Positions 34,373-43,197 of a stretch of 64,000 nucleotides of DNA are shown one piece after another (within the stretch, counting starts at the first letter, position 1; each line of letters starts with the position of its first letter). The position numbers were made by a program, and so were the translations under genes. This stretch comes from Chromatiaceae bacterium. Lineage in GTDB: Bacteria; Pseudomonadota; Gammaproteobacteria; Chromatiales; Chromatiaceae. The notes under the pieces are model-generated. The model saw nothing but the letters and a program-made list of their open reading frames with translations, was not told where the DNA came from and searched no databases. The DNA is taken from assembly GCA_024235215.1 (NCBI GenBank), contig JACKMU010000010.1:74831-138830 (forward strand), in the 5' to 3' direction.

Positions 34373-35431
34373 TCAAGCTGCCTTCTTAATCTCCTCCTTT
34401 TTAGTTTCCGCTGATGATGGATTGAGGGTGACACTCGAGACTGGTTTCCAGTCCCTGATATCACCTGACCACCTCTCTGAGTGCCTCTCCCTGGCTTTCT
34501 GGTAAAGCCGGGACCTTGCCTCAAGTAGTGCTACGTCCTGTCCCCTGTGGCGTTGCTCCGGTGTCACGTATTTCAACCCGCTGTGCCGATGGCTACTGTT
34601 GTACCAGCGCACAAACGTCCTGACCCATTCCCGCGCTGCGGTGAGGCTCTCGAAAGGCCGATCAGGATAAGCCGGGGTGTACTTCATCGTCTTGAACAGT
34701 GACTCAGAGAAGGGGTTGTCGTTGCTGACGGCCGGTCGGCTGAAGGATGGCACGACACCCAGTTTCTGCATTGTCGCCAGCATGCTGGCACCCTTCATCG
34801 GCCCACCGTTATCGGAATGTACAATCAGCTCCTGCCCTACCGGAATTTTCTCTGACAGACGAGCCTTACGTAACAGATCGGCCGCCAATTCAGCGGATTC
34901 GTATTCATACACCTCCCACCCGGTAATCTTCCGGCTATAGATGTCCATAAACAGATACAGGTAAAAAAAGGTTCCGCGGACTCCAGCTGCCAGATAGGTG
35001 ATGTCCCAGGACCACACCCGGTTAGGCTCATCCGCAACGAGTTCACCAGGCTTCTGGTGAGGACTTGGTTTCGCCATCCGGCCTCGTGAATGCATCTGGT
35101 CCTTTTCGCGGAGAACCCGGTAGAACGTTGACTCAGAAGCCAGATAGATGCCGTTATCGGCTAGGGCAGGCACGATCTGCTTGGGTGACAGACTCCGGTA
35201 TTCCTCGCTGTTACAGGTCTCCAGAATCTGCCTTTTCTCCTCTTCAGTCAGCCGGTTTCCTGGTGTTTTTTCCACGGTTTTTCGTTTGTCTTCGAGATCT
35301 GAATGATTCCAGCGCTGCAGTGTCCTGACGGAGATACCCAATACATCACACGCCGAGGCCTGCCTTGCTCCCTGGGCTACTGCTTCATCAATGAGTGATA
35401 TCGCCATCTGACGGTCTTCCGAAGAGATCAA
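34373..35431 (-). CDS. IS3-family transposase OrfB, copy B
   Basis: This 352-residue DDE transposase has an N-terminal helix-turn-helix (ACDVLGISVRTLQRW), HTH_21-like linker and the integrase core: Asp in WSWDITYLAAG, Asp in VHSDNGGPMKG and Glu in NPFSESLFKTMKYTP. The C-terminal YNSSHRHSGLKYVTPEQRH is intact. Its start overlaps the stop of the upstream HTH gene (ATGA). It belongs to a different subgroup from copy A. Confidence 0.9.
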   Translation of the reverse strand: MISSEDRQMAISLIDEAVAQGARQASACDVLGISVRTLQRWNHSDLEDKRKTVEKTPGNRLTEEEKRQILETCNSEEYRSLSPKQIVPALADNGIYLASESTFYRVLREKDQMHSRGRMAKPSPHQKPGELVADEPNRVWSWDITYLAAGVRGTFFYLYLFMDIYSRKITGWEVYEYESAELAADLLRKARLSEKIPVGQELIVHSDNGGPMKGASMLATMQKLGVVPSFSRPAVSNDNPFSESLFKTMKYTPAYPDRPFESLTAAREWVRTFVRWYNSSHRHSGLKYVTPEQRHRGQDVALLEARSRLYQKARERHSERWSGDIRDWKPVSSVTLNPSSAETKKEEIKKAA

Positions 35432-35925
35432 TCTTCCTCGGGCTCCCCCCAGATGGCACGGGACTTTTTTGCCAATACCAGGAGTGCTGCTGTTTCAGCC
35501 AGCGCTTTCTCCTTTCTCCGCAGTTCCGACTTTAAACTCTTGATTTTCTGCTTGTCCTCCTTGCGGTTCCTGGAGACAGCCTGAAAAACCTGTTCATTCC
35601 TTTGATACCCCAGCAGGGCCGATTTCTTCCAACGCTGAACCTGCTCGGGATACAACCCTTTGGAGCGGCAATACTCCCCTAGCTCTGCCTCGTTCATGGC
35701 CGCTGTTTCAATCACCACAGCGAGTTTATCTTCCGGTTTCCAGTTGTCCGGATTGGTATCATCGGCCGGCACGGCAAATCCTCTCTCTCTGTACTGCTTA
35801 CGCCATTTGTACAGAGTAACATCCGACACACCGGTTTCTTCAACCAACCGTGAAATTGAGATTGGATTGGGCGGCATCATTTTCTGAACCGTGGATTCTT
35901 TAAACTCTTCCGAATAACGTCGCAT
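35428..35925 (-). CDS. IS3-family transposase OrfA-like HTH protein, copy B
   Basis: This 165-residue protein has an N-terminal HTH_Tnp-like part (MRRYSEEFKESTVQKMM ... VSDVTLYKWRKQYRERGF), a second HTH-like segment (LGEYCRSKGLYPEQVQRWKK) and a C-terminal coiled coil rich in Lys and Glu. It overlaps OrfB by 4 bp. Such two-HTH OrfA proteins occur in one IS3 subgroup. Confidence 0.88.
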   Translation of the reverse strand: MRRYSEEFKESTVQKMMPPNPISISRLVEETGVSDVTLYKWRKQYRERGFAVPADDTNPDNWKPEDKLAVVIETAAMNEAELGEYCRSKGLYPEQVQRWKKSALLGYQRNEQVFQAVSRNRKEDKQKIKSLKSELRRKEKALAETAALLVLAKKSRAIWGEPEED

Positions 35926-35997
35926 CTTTTCAACTCTCTTTTGCCCCTCTGTTCAAACTAAGGATCAATTGATGCGACAACTATCCTGGCACATGGG

Positions 35998-36666
35998 GAG
36001 AATGTCTCTGTCCTGGTAGCGATTGGCGTAGGCTCAGACGGCTACAGGCAGGTTCTGGGAGTACAGGAAGGGCACAAGGAGGACAAGTCTGGTTGGAGTA
36101 GCTTTCTTGCTCATATGAAGCAACGCGGTCTCAAGGGTGTCCGGCTGGTAATTTCCGATGCCTGTCTCGGACTGGTGGAGTCTGTAGCGGAATATTATCC
36201 GGAAGCAGACTGGCAACGTTGTGTGGTGCACTTCTACCGCAATGTATTCAGTCATGTGCCGAGTGACAAGGTAAAGCATGTGGCGCTGATGCTGAAAGCA
36301 ATCCATGCTCAGGAGAGCCTGGCAGCAGCGCAAGAGAAGGCGGGCCGAATTGTTGATGAACTCAGAACCATGAGACTGAGGAAGGCGGCGGATCTGGTTG
36401 AAGTCAACATCAATGAAACACTCTGCTACTACCGATATCCTCAGACTCACTGGCTGCGAATAAAAACCAATAATCCACTGGAGCGAATCATGCGAGAGAT
36501 CAGAAGACGGACTCGCGTAGTCGGAGCATTTCCAGATGGTAATTCCGCGTTGATGCTGGTTGCGGCGCGCCTCCGGCATATCGCTGGAACAAAATGGGGA
36601 ACCCGTCGATATCTCTCGATGGAAGCGTTAGAAAAACAACCTTTGGAGAAACAAATTACAGCTTAA
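35998..36666 (+). pseudogene. IS256-family transposase, C-terminal half
   Basis: The frame from 35998 reads ENVSVLVAIGVGSDGYRQVLG and continues in the correct family order with the second catalytic Asp in LVISDACLGLVE, the conserved WQRCVVHFYRN, and the Glu in NNPLERIMREIRRRTRVVGAFP. It ends at TAA 36664-36666. It is the partner of the N-terminal half at 33795; about 1.65 kb of IS3 DNA separates them. Confidence 0.88.
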
Positions 36667-36713
36667 CCAGCGGACCGCCGCCAACCAAAGTGCGAAAGAT
36701 TATTGACACTACC

Positions 36714-37086
36714 GAGCTTGGAAGCGACCATTGCGGAGATCAACAACTGGTACGTGGGCTGGTCGAACTATTTTGAGATGACCTACTACCCGGCTCAACT
36801 GAAGAAAATCGAAGCCCATATAAGGCGACGACTACGATCGCGGCTGGTGGACCAACAGAAAAGCAGGAGAAATCTCTTTCGGAAACTGGTCAAACGCGGC
36901 GTACCGCGTGACCAGGCGGCCAGTGCAGTGTTCTCCCACAAGGGCCGCTGGGCCTTGTCGAACACCCGGGCGGTTAATAAAGCGTATTCGCCAGGCTGGT
37001 TCATGGGAGAGATGGGTCTGGTCATCCGATCCGACCAACAGCTACCGCATTGGTTTGATGTTCAACAGTGGATAAGACTTGCGTGA
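36714..37086 (+). pseudogene. ltrA: group II intron reverse transcriptase, C-terminal part
   Basis: This piece encodes SLEATIAEINNWYVGWSNYF, the maturase X domain typical of group II RTs, then YYPAQLKKIEAHIRRRLRSR and a basic tail ending QQWIRLA. It continues the frame of the piece ending at 33695 once the IS256 is removed. Domain V of the intron starts two bases after its stop. Confidence 0.87.
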
Positions 37087-37164
37087 GGAGCCGTGTACGG
37101 ACCCGTACGCACGGTTCTGGTGTGCCATGAGCACAAAAGCTACGAAAGGGAAGGCGTAGAAGCA

Positions 37165-38995
37165 GTGCGTAACTGCATAAGCGATGGAGGAAGGCCCTCC
37201 GAGGTCGGCTTGCAGGAGCAGATCTCAAACTGCCGTAAGCTGCGTTGGTAAAGAGCCAAGGTGGTGAGCGTTACGGAAAAGGCCTGGCAAGACCAGGTCA
37301 GGTGAGGAATAGGAAGACGAGCGCAAGCGAACCACTGATGAGGTGTCGAAAGCGTGCAAATCACATCAAAACCAGGGGTCCAGATCTCTTCTGGGAAGAG
37401 CTCAAGCGGAGCCTGCTGACGGCTTGAGCGGTGTGCGGCATAAAGGTGGCGTGAGCCTATTCTAGGCGCTATGTGGAACATGGGAACCTGTCGTCTCAAT
37501 GTTAACGGAGAAATTCAAGTGTCGAACAACACGAGAATGAGAGTACGGATGTGAGGCACAGGGGCGGACTAGCCTGTAGTAGCGAAGAAGTTTCTGTAAT
37601 GGAAATGGAGCCAAGGGGCTGGGCCATTCAGCGATGGAATCCAGTCAACCATCATTAAGGTGGGAGGAACTGTTGAACAAAGCAAAACCTTATGAGATAT
37701 CGAAGCGATTAGTCTATGATGCCTATAAGCAAGTGAAAGCGAACGGCGGAGCAGACGGGATAGATCGACAATCGATAGAAGACTTTGAAAGAGATCTTAA
37801 GGGAAACCTGTATAAGGTGTGGAATCGGATGTCCTCTGGCAGCTATTTTCCGCCGGCGGTATTGGGAGTAAAGATTCCCAAAAGTGACGGAGGAGAGCGG
37901 CTGCTGGGAATACCGACAGTAGCAGATCGCATTGCGCAGACGGTGGTGAAGCTAACTGTAGAGCCGACAATGGAGCCTTACTTCCATGAAGATTCTTACG
38001 GGTATAGGCCGAACAAATCGGCGACCGATGCGATAGGCGTAGCCCGGAAACGCTGCTGGCGTTACGACTGGGTAATAGATCTGGACATCAAAGGATTTTT
38101 CGATCACCTTGATCATAATCTCGCGATGAAAGCGGTGCGAAAGCATGTCAAGGAAAGTTGGGCAATCTTGTATATCGAACGCTGGTTGAAAGCGCCGATG
38201 CAGCAAGGAGAAAGCCTGATAAACCGCGACCTAGGAACGCCCCAGGGGGGCGTGATTAGTCCGTTATTAGCGAATCTGTTTCTCCACTATGCGTTCGATG
38301 AATGGATGAGGCGAAATCATCCGAACATACCGTTTGAAAGATACGCGGATGATGTCGTATTACATTGTAAGTCAGAAAAGCAAGCTCAGTTTATAAAAGA
38401 CCGAGTTGCCAAGAGACTGATGCAATGTGGTTTGGAACTGCATCCAAGGAAGACACGCATTGTTTACTGCCAAGATGATGACCGGCGTCAGTCCTACCCG
38501 ATTAACGAGTTCGACTTTCTGGGCTATACGTTTCGCAAGCGCGGATGTCGGACGAAGGCCGGGAAACTGTTTGTTGGTTTTTCACCGGCAGTAAGTGACA
38601 AGGCGAAAAAGGAAATCCGGAAAACGATACGCGGATGGCGTATTCACTTGTGGAGTGGGGCAACACTTAGGTCCATAGCAAAAGAGATCAATCCCGTTGT
38701 AAGAGGATGGATCAATTACTATGGTGAATATTATCGCTCAGAGCTTCGGTTTTCACTTCAGCAAATAGATGCTTATCTCATACGCTGGGTGAAAACGAAA
38801 TACAAACGACTGCGAGGACGCCAAGTTAAAGCGGCAAGGACAGTGCGGCAACTGAGTCAACAGGCGCCGGAGTTATTTGCTCATTGGAAAGCAGGGTTTG
38901 CTCGGTAAGGTTGAATGGTGGGAGCCGAATAAATCGAGAGGTTTACGTTCGGTTTTGAGAGCGGCAGAGGGGGAGGTTCCCTTTGTCGACTTACC
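37165..38995 (+). mobile_element. group II intron, intact copy (boundaries approximate)
   Basis: A GTGCG start (37165) matches the group II consensus, and about 470 bp of structured intron RNA precedes the reverse transcriptase. After the RT stop come a domain V hairpin (38932-38965, GAGCCGAATAAATC-GAGA-GGTTTACGTTCGGTTT) and a domain VI-like hairpin (GAGGGGGAGGTTCCCTTTG), ending near TTACC at 38995. The size of about 1.83 kb is normal. It follows the first intron directly. Confidence 0.78.
37634..38908 (+). CDS. ltrA: group II intron reverse transcriptase/maturase
   Basis: This 424-residue protein is intact. RT motifs are visible in order: NGGADGIDRQSIEDFE, GVKIPKSDGGERLLGIPTV, EDSYGYRPNKSA, VIDLDIKGFFDHLDH, LGTPQGGVISPLLAN, the catalytic YADD at 237-240 and FDFLGYTFRKR. 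The maturase domain follows (INPVVRGWINYYGEYY). No HNH endonuclease domain is present. It promotes intron splicing and retrohoming. The start at 37634 is an ATG; an upstream ribosome site is not obvious, as is common inside introns. Confidence 0.93.
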   Translation: MESSQPSLRWEELLNKAKPYEISKRLVYDAYKQVKANGGADGIDRQSIEDFERDLKGNLYKVWNRMSSGSYFPPAVLGVKIPKSDGGERLLGIPTVADRIAQTVVKLTVEPTMEPYFHEDSYGYRPNKSATDAIGVARKRCWRYDWVIDLDIKGFFDHLDHNLAMKAVRKHVKESWAILYIERWLKAPMQQGESLINRDLGTPQGGVISPLLANLFLHYAFDEWMRRNHPNIPFERYADDVVLHCKSEKQAQFIKDRVAKRLMQCGLELHPRKTRIVYCQDDDRRQSYPINEFDFLGYTFRKRGCRTKAGKLFVGFSPAVSDKAKKEIRKTIRGWRIHLWSGATLRSIAKEINPVVRGWINYYGEYYRSELRFSLQQIDAYLIRWVKTKYKRLRGRQVKAARTVRQLSQQAPELFAHWKAGFAR

Positions 38996-39005
38996 TGGGC
39001 AGACG

Positions 39006-39021
39006 GGGGCTGCGGCCCCCT
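39006..39021. terminator. GC-rich hairpin downstream of the AcuI-like gene
   Basis: GGGGGC (39006-39011) pairs with GCCCCC (39016-39021) around a 4-nt loop, flanked by complementary AGA/TCT-like bases. It lies 30 bp after the stop of the minus-strand reductase. No U-tract follows on that strand, so termination is tentative. Confidence 0.45.
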
Positions 39022-39050
39022 CTGACCCGATCACGGACCGCTGGTTCACT

Positions 39051-40046
39051 TCAGGCCATCCTTACCAGGTAGTGGCCGTGCGCCTTGCCCTGCAGTAGAG
39101 CTGCCAACTGCGCCTCGACCTGTTCCAGTGTGATCTCGCTGGTGAGTGCCTCAAGACAGGCCGGCTTCCATTCGTCGGCCAGCTTGTTCCAGACCGCGGC
39201 GCGTATCGGCATGGCGCACTCAGCGGAGTCGATGCCGACCAGCGTGAGACCGCGTAGGATAAACGGAAAGACACTGGTGTTGAGCGCCGGTGAACCCACC
39301 AGTCCCGCGCAGGTGATTGTGCCACCGTACTTGGTCGCCTTGATCGCGCTTGCCAGCATATCGCCGCCCACCACATCCACCACACCGGCCCACTGCTCTT
39401 TCAACAGCGGGCGTTCCATATCGATCACGCTTTCGCGGCTCACCACCCGCGCAGCGCCCAGTGATTTCAGAAAATCGGTCGCCTCCGCCTTGCCGGTCAC
39501 CGCAGCGACTTCAAACCCGGCTTGTGCCAGAATGGCGACTGCCAGACTGCCCACCCCGCCGGTGGCGCCGGTGACCAGCACCGGACCCTGCTCCGGCTTG
39601 AGGCCATTACGCAGCAGCACATCGATCATCAAGCCGGCGGTCAGGCCGGCCGTACCGAACATCATCGCTTCGCGCATACTCAGCTGCGCCGGCAGCTTCA
39701 CCACCCAGGCGGCAGGCACCCGGATATACTCACCCAGCCCACCGTCGGTGTTCATGCCCAGGTCATAGCTGGTGACCAGCACTTCGTCACCCGCCGCGAA
39801 GCGTGGGTCGTCACTGGCGGTGACCACACCAGAAGCGTCGACACCGGGAGTGTGCGGGTAGTTGCGCGTCACCCCTCGGTTGCCGATCGAGGAGAGCGCA
39901 TCCTTGTAGTTGAGTGCCGAGTAGTGCACTCGCACCAGCACCTCACCCGCAGGCAGATCATCCAGCGAACGGGTCTTGATGCTGCTGACAAACTTCTTCG
40001 GTTCCGTCTCCTCCACAACCAGGGCTCTGAATCGGGTGTCGCTCAT
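39051..40046 (-). CDS. acuI: AcuI/YhdH-family NADPH-dependent acryloyl-CoA reductase-like protein
   Basis: This 331-residue medium-chain dehydrogenase/reductase belongs to the YhdH/YhfP quinone-oxidoreductase branch, which includes the acryloyl-CoA reductase AcuI. Visible features are LNYKDALSSIGNRGV, PHTPGVDASGVV, the nucleotide-binding VLVTGATGGVGSLAVAIL and the closing GHYLVRM. No zinc-ligand cysteine cluster is present, as expected. The ATG at 40046 has GGAGA upstream (GAGAGGAGAAGACGCG); the frame from 40112 adds an unrelated leader. It is the first chromosomal gene after the mobile island and appears to be alone. The substrate is inferred from family only. Confidence 0.85.
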   Translation of the reverse strand: MSDTRFRALVVEETEPKKFVSSIKTRSLDDLPAGEVLVRVHYSALNYKDALSSIGNRGVTRNYPHTPGVDASGVVTASDDPRFAAGDEVLVTSYDLGMNTDGGLGEYIRVPAAWVVKLPAQLSMREAMMFGTAGLTAGLMIDVLLRNGLKPEQGPVLVTGATGGVGSLAVAILAQAGFEVAAVTGKAEATDFLKSLGAARVVSRESVIDMERPLLKEQWAGVVDVVGGDMLASAIKATKYGGTITCAGLVGSPALNTSVFPFILRGLTLVGIDSAECAMPIRAAVWNKLADEWKPACLEALTSEITLEQVEAQLAALLQGKAHGHYLVRMA

Positions 40047-40327
40047 CGCGTCTTCTCCTCTCGATGGGGTGGTTGGACTGCACCACACAGTCCGGCATGC
40101 ATAGGCAAGCAACTTAGCAACTAGCCGCTACGATCACAAGTGGGGTCAGTCAGTTGCGTAGTGCGGACCGCAAGTTGGCAAGCGCCTTCGGTTTCAGATC
40201 CAGGCCACTCCGCGCCACTGAAAGTCGCAGTGTGCGAAGCTATTTAACCATTGTTTACCAGTGATATCAGGTTACCTTGCGCTATAATTCTGCCATCGTC
40301 ACCGTTTACCCAAAAAAGGAGATTTCG

Positions 40328-41107
40328 ATGTTTAACCGGACTGGAATAGCGTTGGTTGTTTTTACCGGGCTTGTCATGAATACCTCCGGGCCGCAGGCCG
40401 GATTACAGGATCTTCTGAAGCCGATGGGGCAGGTGCTCAACCAGGGTGCGTCATCGGCAGCGGTTGCGCCGTCCACTACGCCGTCCTCTGCGCTGTCAAC
40501 GCAGGAGATGAATGGTGGGTTGAAGGAGGCGCTCAGCGTTGGCGTGCAACGCGCCATCGAACTGCTCGGCCGGGATGGCGGCTACCTGAATGACAAGACA
40601 GTACGGATACCGCTGCCCGGTGTGTTGGCCAAGGCGGAGAGCGGTCTGCGCATGGTGGGCCAGGGTAAACTGGCAGACGAGTTCATCACCACGATGAATC
40701 ACGCAGCGGAACGCGCAGTACCGGAGGCCGCTTCGATTTTTGCTGATGCCATTCGCAGCATGACGCTGCAGGATGCCCAGGGAATTCTGCAGGGACCGGA
40801 CGATGCGGCAACCCAATATTTTCGCACGACCAGCGGTGAGCGGCTGGCCCAGGCGATTGCACCCATTGTCAAAGATGCAACCGAACAGGCGGGTGTCACC
40901 TCGGCGTACAAGCGAATGGTGGGGGGCAGTGGTATGCTTGGCGGCATGATGGGGGGCAGTGCATTGGATCTGGATAAATACGTGACCGACAAGACGCTCG
41001 ACGGATTGTTTTTCAAGCTGGCAGCGGAAGAGAAGGCGATTCGGCAGAACCCGCTGGCGCGTAGCACCGATCTGTTGAAAAAGGTGTTCGGCAGCTTGGG
41101 TAATTAA
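40328..41107 (+). CDS. DUF4197 domain exported protein
   Basis: This 259-residue protein has a signal peptide (IALVVFTGLVMNTSGPQA), a Ser/Ala/Pro-rich linker and the DUF4197 domain (GLKEALSVGVQRAIELLGRDGGYLNDKTVRIPLP-type opening, then TTSGERLAQAIAPIV and TDKTLDGLFFKLAAEEKAIRQNP). DUF4197 proteins are periplasmic and of unknown function. The ATG at 40328 has AAGGAGA seven bases upstream. It is followed by 66 bp and then the N-formylglutamate amidohydrolase gene. Confidence 0.88.
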   Translation: MFNRTGIALVVFTGLVMNTSGPQAGLQDLLKPMGQVLNQGASSAAVAPSTTPSSALSTQEMNGGLKEALSVGVQRAIELLGRDGGYLNDKTVRIPLPGVLAKAESGLRMVGQGKLADEFITTMNHAAERAVPEAASIFADAIRSMTLQDAQGILQGPDDAATQYFRTTSGERLAQAIAPIVKDATEQAGVTSAYKRMVGGSGMLGGMMGGSALDLDKYVTDKTLDGLFFKLAAEEKAIRQNPLARSTDLLKKVFGSLGN

Positions 41108-41173
41108 GCCGGCAGTTGGGCCGTTGGTGTCGCGGTATTGAAAAACGCTGTCTGCTGTCAATGGAAGGGGTAA

Positions 41174-42004
41174 TTGGCGCTTGAGATGCCGGCGACGCAA
41201 TCTCAGATAGTGACGTGGTCGCTCACTGCAGGCGATCCACCGCCGGTGGAGGTTTTCAACCCGACCGGCAGATCCAATGTGATCTTCTTGTGTGACCATG
41301 GCAGCAACGTTATTCCGCAGGCACTGAACGGATTGGGTCTGAGTGAACACCTCCAGCGCCGCCATATCGCCTGGGATGTTGGTGCGCTGGAGGTGGCCAG
41401 GCAGCTCGCGAGCAGATGCGATGCGCCAATGATCAAAAGCGGCTATTCGCGTCTGGTGATCGATCCCAACCGGTTTCCGGGAGATCCACAGTCGATTCCC
41501 CGTATCAGTGATGGATTCGAGATTCCTGGCAACCAGAATTTGGGTGAAGCAGAGACTCGCTATCGGTCCGCTGCTTTTTTCAAACCCTATCACCGGGCAA
41601 TCGACAAACGTATTCGCCATCTGCGCGAGCGCGGACTGGTGCCGGCACTCGTTTCGATTCACAGCTTCACCCCGGCACTCAGCTGCAATACTCCTCGGCC
41701 CTGGCACATTGGGGTCGTCTGGAACCGCGACCCACGCATCGCCAAGCCACTGATCGCCAGGCTGCAGCGCCTGCCCGGGGTTTGTGTGGGAGACAATAAG
41801 CCCTATCATGCCAACAGCCCGCGCGGATTCACGCTGTCGGTCCATGCAGAGCAGCCGGGTTATCCGCACGTACTGATCGAAATACGCAAAGATCTGGTCA
41901 ACCACCGGGAAGGGGTGAACTATTGGGCCGGAGTACTGTGGGAGGCGTTGGAGGAGATCTTCGCCGATCACACCATCTACCGCATAGAACACTACAAAAA
42001 ATGA
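41174..42004 (+). CDS. N-formylglutamate amidohydrolase family protein
   Basis: This protein of about 276 residues belongs to the N-formylglutamate amidohydrolase fold. Metal-binding pieces are seen as VIFLCDHGSNVIP near the N-terminus and VSIHSFTPAL in the middle, then YHANSPRGFTLSVHAE and LIEIRKDLV. It may release formate from N-formylglutamate or act on a related amide. The TTG start at 41174 lies close to GGAAGGGG; the ATG at 41186 is an alternative four codons on. Its stop overlaps the start of the next gene (ATGA at 42001-42004), so it and the YbdK-type ligase are likely coupled. Confidence 0.85.
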   Translation: MALEMPATQSQIVTWSLTAGDPPPVEVFNPTGRSNVIFLCDHGSNVIPQALNGLGLSEHLQRRHIAWDVGALEVARQLASRCDAPMIKSGYSRLVIDPNRFPGDPQSIPRISDGFEIPGNQNLGEAETRYRSAAFFKPYHRAIDKRIRHLRERGLVPALVSIHSFTPALSCNTPRPWHIGVVWNRDPRIAKPLIARLQRLPGVCVGDNKPYHANSPRGFTLSVHAEQPGYPHVLIEIRKDLVNHREGVNYWAGVLWEALEEIFADHTIYRIEHYKK

Positions 42005-43134
42005 CTAAAGAACCCAGATTTACCATCGGTATCGAAGAGGAGTATCTGCTGGTCGATCGGGAGAGTCGTAATCTGATTCGCGAACTGCCCGAGAGCATGC
42101 TGCCGGAGTGTGAGAAGCTACTGGGCGGACAGGTGACCGCAGAGTTTTTTCAGTCGCAGATCGAAGTCGGAACCCGGGTGGCAGGAAGCGTGCGCGAAGC
42201 CAGGGCGGATCTGGCGCGGTTGCGAAAAGTCGTATCCGGCCAGGCGCGGCAGTATGGCATGGAGCTGATGGCGGCATCCATCCATCCGTTCGCCGACTGG
42301 GAGTCACTGCAGCGGACGCGCAAGGAGCGCTACCAAACGCTGGAGCATGATCTTCAGGGTGTGGTGCGGCGCCTCATGATCAGCGGCATGCATGTGCATG
42401 TTGGCCTGGAGGATGAGGATCTGCGTATCGACTTGATGAATCAGGTGAATTATCTGCTGCCTCATCTGCTCGCGCTGAGCACCTCGTCACCCTTCTGGCG
42501 CGGTGAGGATACCGGCCTCAAATCCTACCGGATCGCTGTTTGGAACGAGATGCCGAGAACCGGACTGCCGGAACAGTTCGAAAGCTATGCCGAGTACAAG
42601 CGCTATATCGATGTGATGATCAACGCCGGGCTGATCGAAGACAGCACCAAGATCTGGTGGGACATTCGTCCGAGCAACCGCTTTCCCACGCTGGAGATGC
42701 GCATCTCCGACCTCTGCACCCGACTGGATGACGCTGTCTGCATCGCAACTCTCTATCAATGTTGGTTGCGAATGCTCTATCGCCTCAAGGTCAGGAATCA
42801 GCGTTGGCGCACCTACCCGCGTTTCCTGATCAATGAGAATCGCTGGCTGGCGCAGCGCTATGGCATCGACAAAGGGCTGGTCGACTTCGGCCGCGGCCAG
42901 CTGATCCCGTTTGCGGATCTCGTCGAGGAGATGATCGAACTGGTACACGAGGATGCCGAGGCGCTGGACTGTGTCGATGAGTTGTTTCACGCGCGTGAAA
43001 TCCTGGCACGCGGCACCAGTGCGCACTGGCAGATAACCACTTTCCGCACTGCAAAAGAGGCGGGTGCGACCACCGGGGAGGCGTTGCGTGAGGTGGTCGA
43101 CATGCTGATAAGGGAGACGCTTTACGGTTTGTAG
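42001..43134 (+). CDS. ybdK: YbdK-type carboxylate-amine ligase (GCS2 family)
   Basis: This protein of 377 residues belongs to glutamate-cysteine ligase family 2. It opens with FTIGIEEEYLLVDRESR and contains MAASIHPFADW, ISGMHVHVGLEDED, WWDIRPSNRFPTLEMRISD and ITTFRTAKEAGATTGEAL. Related enzymes couple glutamate to an amine with weak gamma-glutamylcysteine activity. The ATG at 42001 overlaps the stop of the amidohydrolase, and a longer frame (41923) would run through it. The pair may handle related glutamate derivatives; that link is inferred from overlap only. Confidence 0.9.
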   Translation: MTKEPRFTIGIEEEYLLVDRESRNLIRELPESMLPECEKLLGGQVTAEFFQSQIEVGTRVAGSVREARADLARLRKVVSGQARQYGMELMAASIHPFADWESLQRTRKERYQTLEHDLQGVVRRLMISGMHVHVGLEDEDLRIDLMNQVNYLLPHLLALSTSSPFWRGEDTGLKSYRIAVWNEMPRTGLPEQFESYAEYKRYIDVMINAGLIEDSTKIWWDIRPSNRFPTLEMRISDLCTRLDDAVCIATLYQCWLRMLYRLKVRNQRWRTYPRFLINENRWLAQRYGIDKGLVDFGRGQLIPFADLVEEMIELVHEDAEALDCVDELFHAREILARGTSAHWQITTFRTAKEAGATTGEALREVVDMLIRETLYGL

Positions 43135-43197
43135 CAAACCGGTGCACGGAAAGAACCCTTGGTTTAGCGGCTTCCAAGGATCTGCCGGGAGCTGAAG

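Larger units (their letters stand above)
34344..35993 (-). mobile_element. IS3-family insertion sequence, copy B (nested in IS256)
   Basis: The ends share GTTGTCGCATCAA in inverted orientation (34344 region: TGTCAAGGAAGTTGTCGCAT; right end inward from 35993: TGTGCCAGGATAGTTGTCGC). Two overlapping genes occupy the minus strand. I could not find a clean target duplication, so the exact limits may be off by a few bases. Confidence 0.75.
33696..36713 (+). mobile_element. IS256-family insertion sequence, interrupted by an IS3 element
   Basis: Its ends share an imperfect inverted repeat: GATAACGTAAAATTACTTTC followed by GCAC at 33696, and GGTAGTGTCAATAATCTTTC followed by GCAC read inward from 36713. 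An 8-bp duplication flanks it. It carries one mutator-type transposase gene, split by the inner IS3 copy B. Confidence 0.82.
32641..37135 (+). mobile_element. class-C-like group II intron, disrupted (boundaries approximate)
   Basis: The intron RNA and its reverse transcriptase are spread over two pieces, 32.64-33.69 kb and 36.71-37.13 kb, separated by an IS256/IS3 insertion. The RT sequence (RFADDCNIFV) resembles bacterial class C. A domain V-like hairpin (GAGCCGTGTACGG ... CCGTACGCACGGTTC) lies at 37088-37117, straight after the RT stop, and a short domain VI-like hairpin TGTGC...GCACA follows. The 5' boundary is uncertain; it follows the attC half site, and class C introns are known to use attC sites. 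Confidence 0.65.

Noticed and set aside
40496..41992. 498-codon minus-strand frame
   Set aside because: Antisense to the DUF4197 and amidohydrolase genes, both of which show family motifs.
43157..43179. CCTTGG/CCAAGG stem after ybdK
   Set aside because: Six base pairs and an 11-nt loop without a T-run; not convincing.
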